Shown in pieces: positions 43,257-46,111 of a stretch of 46,111 bases of DNA; the stretch's first letter is position 1, and each line of letters opens with the position of its first letter. This DNA is from a bacterium (GTDB lineage Bacteria; Myxococcota_A; Bradymonadia; UBA7976; UBA1532). Made by a program: the position numbers and the translations under genes. A model generated the notes under the pieces. The model did no database searches. It was not told the origin of the DNA and saw only the letters and a program-made list of their open reading frames with translations. The stretch spans positions 1 through 46,111 of the forward strand of contig JAUHXC010000066.1 of the NCBI GenBank assembly GCA_030427205.1. Reading direction: 5' to 3'.

Positions 43257-44180
43257 TCAGCTCCCGGTGGGCTTCTGGTAGTGCTTGCCCCGCAGGCTGA
43301 TGCGGATGTTGTAGGCCTTGGTCAGCTCCAGATCGGGGTCGGGGAACTCGAGCTGCATCTCGTGCCCCTTCTCCCCGCCCTTGAGGCTGAACAGCGGCGT
43401 CGGCGACCGGAACGGTGGCCCCGCGAACCGCACCCCCAGCTCGTTGCCCCCGCCGGCGGCCGTCAGGATCCCGGTGGTCGGCGGGCACTCGGCGATGCGG
43501 GCGAGGCTGATCATGCTCGACCCGTTGCGGTCGCCCCAGCGCACGAGCGCCTCGCCGATGACCCGCAGGTCGGCGGCGTTGGGCTCACTCCGGTCGGCCG
43601 CCTGCACGTCGATCTCGATGCCGTGGCCGATGAACGTATTGCCGTCGGGCAGGGCCCCGCCGGTGATCAAGTTGGTGCGGTGGCGGTCGATGGGCACGTC
43701 GCTGCCGTAGGACGAGCCCGGGTCGTCGATGCCCTTGTGGAACGCCTTGAGGCTGCGCACCGCCTGCCCGCTCATCGAGCGGATGCTGTCGCTGAGGACG
43801 CCCTGCTTGAGCGTGAGAACGGCGTAGAGCGGGGTCGGGGTCTGCACCCGGCCGACGACGTCCTCGCGAGTCACCGGCGAGCGCCGGGGCACCTTGTGAG
43901 CCTGGCACGCCTGCATGCGCGCCTGCTTCCGCTGGAGCATCCGACGCATGATCCGGCTCATGCGCTGGCGGCCCTTGTTGGCCCGCTTGACCTTGCGGGC
44001 GACGGCTACCCCTCTGTTGCCGGGCATCTTCTGCAGCATCGGGGCGAACTGCGCAGCCAGATCGCCGAGGTCCTCGCTGTCGGCGTCGAGTTGGTCCATC
44101 GCCTGTGCGAGGCGATCCATGTCAGCCTGATCGGCCTCGACGATGAGCGTCAGATCGGGTGCATAGAAGTCAGTGTCCAT
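43257..44180 (-). CDS. Candidate major capsid protein of a membrane-containing phage (unproven)
   Basis: A 307-residue protein without signal peptide. A helical, basic N-terminal part (about 1-95: DLAAQFAPMLQKM, KVKRANKGRQRMSRIMRRML) is followed by a long beta-rich part (TPLYAVLTLKQGVL, TFIGHGIEIDVQAADRS, EALVRWGDRNGSSMISLARI, GHEMQLEFPDPDLELTKAYN). The size fits small double jelly-roll capsid proteins (PM2 P2 has about 270 residues), and it is central in a cassette that lacks tail genes. The start was set at the ATG (44180) after GGGAGAGACC. No sequence family is recognised, so the capsid call rests on size, context and strand pattern; a tail- or head-type protein is possible. Confidence 0.4.
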   Translation of the reverse strand: MDTDFYAPDLTLIVEADQADMDRLAQAMDQLDADSEDLGDLAAQFAPMLQKMPGNRGVAVARKVKRANKGRQRMSRIMRRMLQRKQARMQACQAHKVPRRSPVTREDVVGRVQTPTPLYAVLTLKQGVLSDSIRSMSGQAVRSLKAFHKGIDDPGSSYGSDVPIDRHRTNLITGGALPDGNTFIGHGIEIDVQAADRSEPNAADLRVIGEALVRWGDRNGSSMISLARIAECPPTTGILTAAGGGNELGVRFAGPPFRSPTPLFSLKGGEKGHEMQLEFPDPDLELTKAYNIRISLRGKHYQKPTGS

Positions 44181-44217
44181 GGTCTCTCCCTTCGGTGTGT
44201 CATGAGCCGCCGATGGC

Positions 44218-44877
44218 TCAGTACAGGTCCTCGTCGTCATCGTCGTCGAGGTCGATGAGCGCGTCGCCCTCGACCTCGAGCGCGCCGATGCTCTCTTCCT
44301 CGCTCTCGCGATGGGTCTCGGCCAACTCCTTGAGCTTGTCGACGGCGCCGCGGATGTCGTCGTCGATCTGGTGGTCGAGTCGCTCCAGGTCGTCGACCCC
44401 CAGCTCGCTGGGCTTCCTCTTGGTGATGGCGCCGAGCCCCGACGTCGTGCCGTCGCTCTGGCCGTCCTCCATGAAGTAGATGATGGCCAGCGTCCACGAC
44501 GCGACGGCGGCCGCTTCGAGCCCGGACGCTCGCCGGTGCTTGCCCTCGTTGCGCATGCGGCGGCCGACGATGCCGGCGATGATGGTGAACGCCACCATCA
44601 CCATGCCGCGCGCGCCGGGCCGCAGCTTGGCCCACCACTCCATGGATCCCTTCCGGGCCATGCCTTCGAGCAGCCCGAGCGCCGCGGCCGAGAGGCCCGC
44701 GCCGGCGAGCTTGAAGCCGATGCGGGCGGCCTCGCCCATGTCATTGCCATTGGCGACCACCAGCCGGGCGGTCTCCTCCTTCTTCTTCGCCACGGCCTTG
44801 GTCTTGGTCTTGGGCCGCTCCAACGTGCGCGACATCGCTGTCTCCTCGTCGCTGGGGTTGACGATGGTGGTGAACAT
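44218..44877 (-). CDS. Multi-helix membrane protein with acidic C-terminus
   Basis: A 219-residue protein. It has a basic Lys/Thr-rich N-terminus, about three hydrophobic helices (AARIGFKLAGAGLSAAALGL about 36-55; MVMVAFTIIAGIVGR about 82-97; AAAVASWTLAIIYFM about 108-122), and a cytosolic-type helical region ending in a run of Asp (DLDDDDDEDLY). The ATG overlaps the preceding stop in TGATG form; a second ATG at 44835 with a strong AGGAG site may be the true start, removing 14 residues. In a membrane-containing virus it would be a viral-membrane protein. No family is recognised. Confidence 0.65.
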   Translation of the reverse strand: MFTTIVNPSDEETAMSRTLERPKTKTKAVAKKKEETARLVVANGNDMGEAARIGFKLAGAGLSAAALGLLEGMARKGSMEWWAKLRPGARGMVMVAFTIIAGIVGRRMRNEGKHRRASGLEAAAVASWTLAIIYFMEDGQSDGTTSGLGAITKRKPSELGVDDLERLDHQIDDDIRGAVDKLKELAETHRESEEESIGALEVEGDALIDLDDDDDEDLY

Positions 44878-46001
44878 CAGCTCGCGCTCCGGTAGCGATG
44901 GCGCACGGTGCCGATGACTGTGCGGGGCACACCCGCGGGGATTCTGCGTTCGTTCGCGGCGTAGGCGCCGTCGAGAGTGCGGGCGGTGAACACCGCCGCG
45001 ATGGCGTTCTCGCCGTCGGCGGCGATGACGATGCCGGCGTCCTGCACCAGCTCGGCGGCGCGCACGTGCACGGCCTCGCCGCCGACGAACTTGCGGTTAC
45101 GGTTCGGGCCCATGCCGTTGTTCTCGACCTTGATGATGGCGACGAGCGGCACGTCGGGCGGCACCTTCTTCTGGAGCGCCTGGGCTTCGTTCATCCGCTT
45201 GGCCTGGTCGAGCCAGACGAGGCGCTGGGCGTGGTCGACGCCGAGCACGAGGTAGCTGCCGATGGGTGTCTGGGGCGGAAGCTGCATGCCTTCTCCGTAT
45301 GGGTCGGGGGCCATGAGTCGGCCCGGTCGTCGGCGCGATGGGTTCTTTCGGGTGCGCTGCATGCCAGGGCGCAGCGGACGGCCCCACCACCACTTGCTGG
45401 TCTCGTCGCGCAGCGCGTACTTGTGCTCGTCGTTGGCCGCGAGGCGCAGCCACTGGGACCACCCGGCGGCAGTCGGCGGGAGGAGGGTGGCGGCCGTTGG
45501 GGGCTTGCCGCCGCGGCGGTGCACGTAGACCTCGCCGTCCAGGTCGTACGGGAAGCGGGTCTCGGCGGGGCCGTAGTTGCTGCCGTAGTAGCTCGCGCGG
45601 ATGTCGGCGATCTCGGCCTCGGCGGCGGGCCCGACTCGGGGCCACACGGCTTCGAGCCACGCGGGCGCGGCGTGGGCCCAGCCCATCGCGGGCCAGCCGC
45701 GGTACGGGTTGGCGATGGTGCTCTTCACGACCCGCTCGGCGCCGGAGAGCCAGTCATCGGCCACGTCCGATGGTTTGGTGGGCGAGACATCGTCGTCGGT
45801 CTTGTTCAGCGCGATGGCAGAGACCTTATGACTCTCCCATGTGGCATCACCGGCGAGGCGGATCCAGATGGTGCGATGGGTACCTTGCCATCCGAAGCGG
45901 CCGACCTCGTACCAGTCATCATCCCAGCGCAGCCAGGAGCCCGGGAACAGCGGCGGGGTGCCTTGTCGGGCGAGGATATCGTGGGGGTGCCCATCCGCCA
46001 T
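44877..46001 (-). CDS. 374-residue structural-type protein of unknown family
   Basis: No signal or membrane helix. It starts with an SH3-like segment (PGSWLRWDDDWYEVGRFGW, about 18-36), then an Arg/Pro hinge (TRKNPSRRRPGRL, about 205-220) and a C-terminal beta-rich domain (QTPIGSYLVLGVDHAQRLVW, VPLVAIIKVENN, HVRAAELVQDAGIVIAADGE). It resembles no family I know. The start is the ATG at 46001, after the end of the preceding partial gene; an upstream ATG at 46052 would overlap it by 38 bases. The stop overlaps the next start by one base. It may be a minor coat or DNA-binding protein. Confidence 0.6.
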   Translation of the reverse strand: MADGHPHDILARQGTPPLFPGSWLRWDDDWYEVGRFGWQGTHRTIWIRLAGDATWESHKVSAIALNKTDDDVSPTKPSDVADDWLSGAERVVKSTIANPYRGWPAMGWAHAAPAWLEAVWPRVGPAAEAEIADIRASYYGSNYGPAETRFPYDLDGEVYVHRRGGKPPTAATLLPPTAAGWSQWLRLAANDEHKYALRDETSKWWWGRPLRPGMQRTRKNPSRRRPGRLMAPDPYGEGMQLPPQTPIGSYLVLGVDHAQRLVWLDQAKRMNEAQALQKKVPPDVPLVAIIKVENNGMGPNRNRKFVGGEAVHVRAAELVQDAGIVIAADGENAIAAVFTARTLDGAYAANERRIPAGVPRTVIGTVRHRYRSAS

Positions 46002-46014
46002 GGCGGATCCAGCT

Positions 46015-46111
46015 TCATGCCGCTGCGGACCATTGGGGCCTCTTCCGCTCATTGCTCACATCAATCTCGACCTTGCGCACCAGCACTCGCCGCAGTGCCC
46101 GCCACGCATGG
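46015..46111 (-). CDS. C-terminal end of a gene entering from the right
   Basis: The frame from the edge reads HAWRALRRVLVRKVEIDV then SNERKRPQWSAAA and stops at 46017-46015, 13 bases before the start of the next gene. The sequence is basic and helical. It shows that the structural cassette continues to the right; nothing can be said about function. Confidence 0.45.
   Translation of the reverse strand, partial: HAWRALRRVLVRKVEIDVSNERKRPQWSAAA

Overview
The window is high-GC, gene-dense DNA. Lipoproteins with MopE-type Asp/Cys repeats and GACG..C motifs, secreted caspase-like proteases, Ser/Thr kinases and a sulfatase-modifying-enzyme-like lipoprotein point to a Myxococcota (deltaproteobacterial) chromosome. 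This assignment rests on gene content only; no rRNA or tRNA gene was seen.

Region 1 (1-9.7 kb) is a mobile island. At the left edge a helix-turn-helix (excisionase-like) gene overlaps the start of a probable integrase. At 7.0-9.7 kb two paralogous tyrosine recombinases lie in tandem behind a second helix-turn-helix gene. Between them is a visibly AT-richer cargo: a divergent kinase with a split catalytic core, overlapped by a canonical kinase, facing a DUF4407 membrane protein coupled to a small membrane/coiled-coil protein.

Region 2 (9.8-11.5 kb) has no convincing gene. It holds three different GC-rich repeat fields, including a 48-bp tandem repeat.

Region 3 (11.5-18.8 kb) encodes cell-envelope proteins: a PI-PLC-fold lipoprotein that seems to lack its catalytic histidines, a lipoprotein with an FGE-like domain, two exported caspase-like proteins each with an EF-hand loop, a MopE-like lipoprotein and a two-helix membrane protein.

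Region 4 (19.9-34.4 kb) follows a frameshifted transposase relic. It is one apparent operon of four genes: an endonuclease/exonuclease/phosphatase-fold enzyme, a 1592-residue DUF6603 protein, a 703-residue protein of unknown family, and a 2057-residue protein ending in a phage tail-collar domain plus three further repeats. Two junctions are 4-bp stop/start overlaps. I know of no characterised system with this composition, and it is the best candidate here for an undescribed one.

Region 5 (34.4-37.3 kb) is a graveyard of mobile-element fragments: IS21 istA, IS630, two copies of a REP-associated-type transposase and an RHS fragment. One transposase copy is broken only by a TGA at the place of a conserved Trp.

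Region 6 (37.3-46.1 kb) looks like a prophage or virus-derived element: an XRE repressor divergent from a three-gene set (one sigma-like), a zinc-ribbon/HTH gene, and a tightly packed minus-strand set of seven complete structural-type genes plus one cut by the right edge. The set has a spike-like protein with a short collagen-like stretch and a C1q/TNF-like head, a membrane-anchored muramidase-like protein, a multi-helix membrane protein and a 307-residue candidate capsid protein, with no tail genes. This resembles the parts list of internal-membrane (tectivirus-like) phages, but that is inference.
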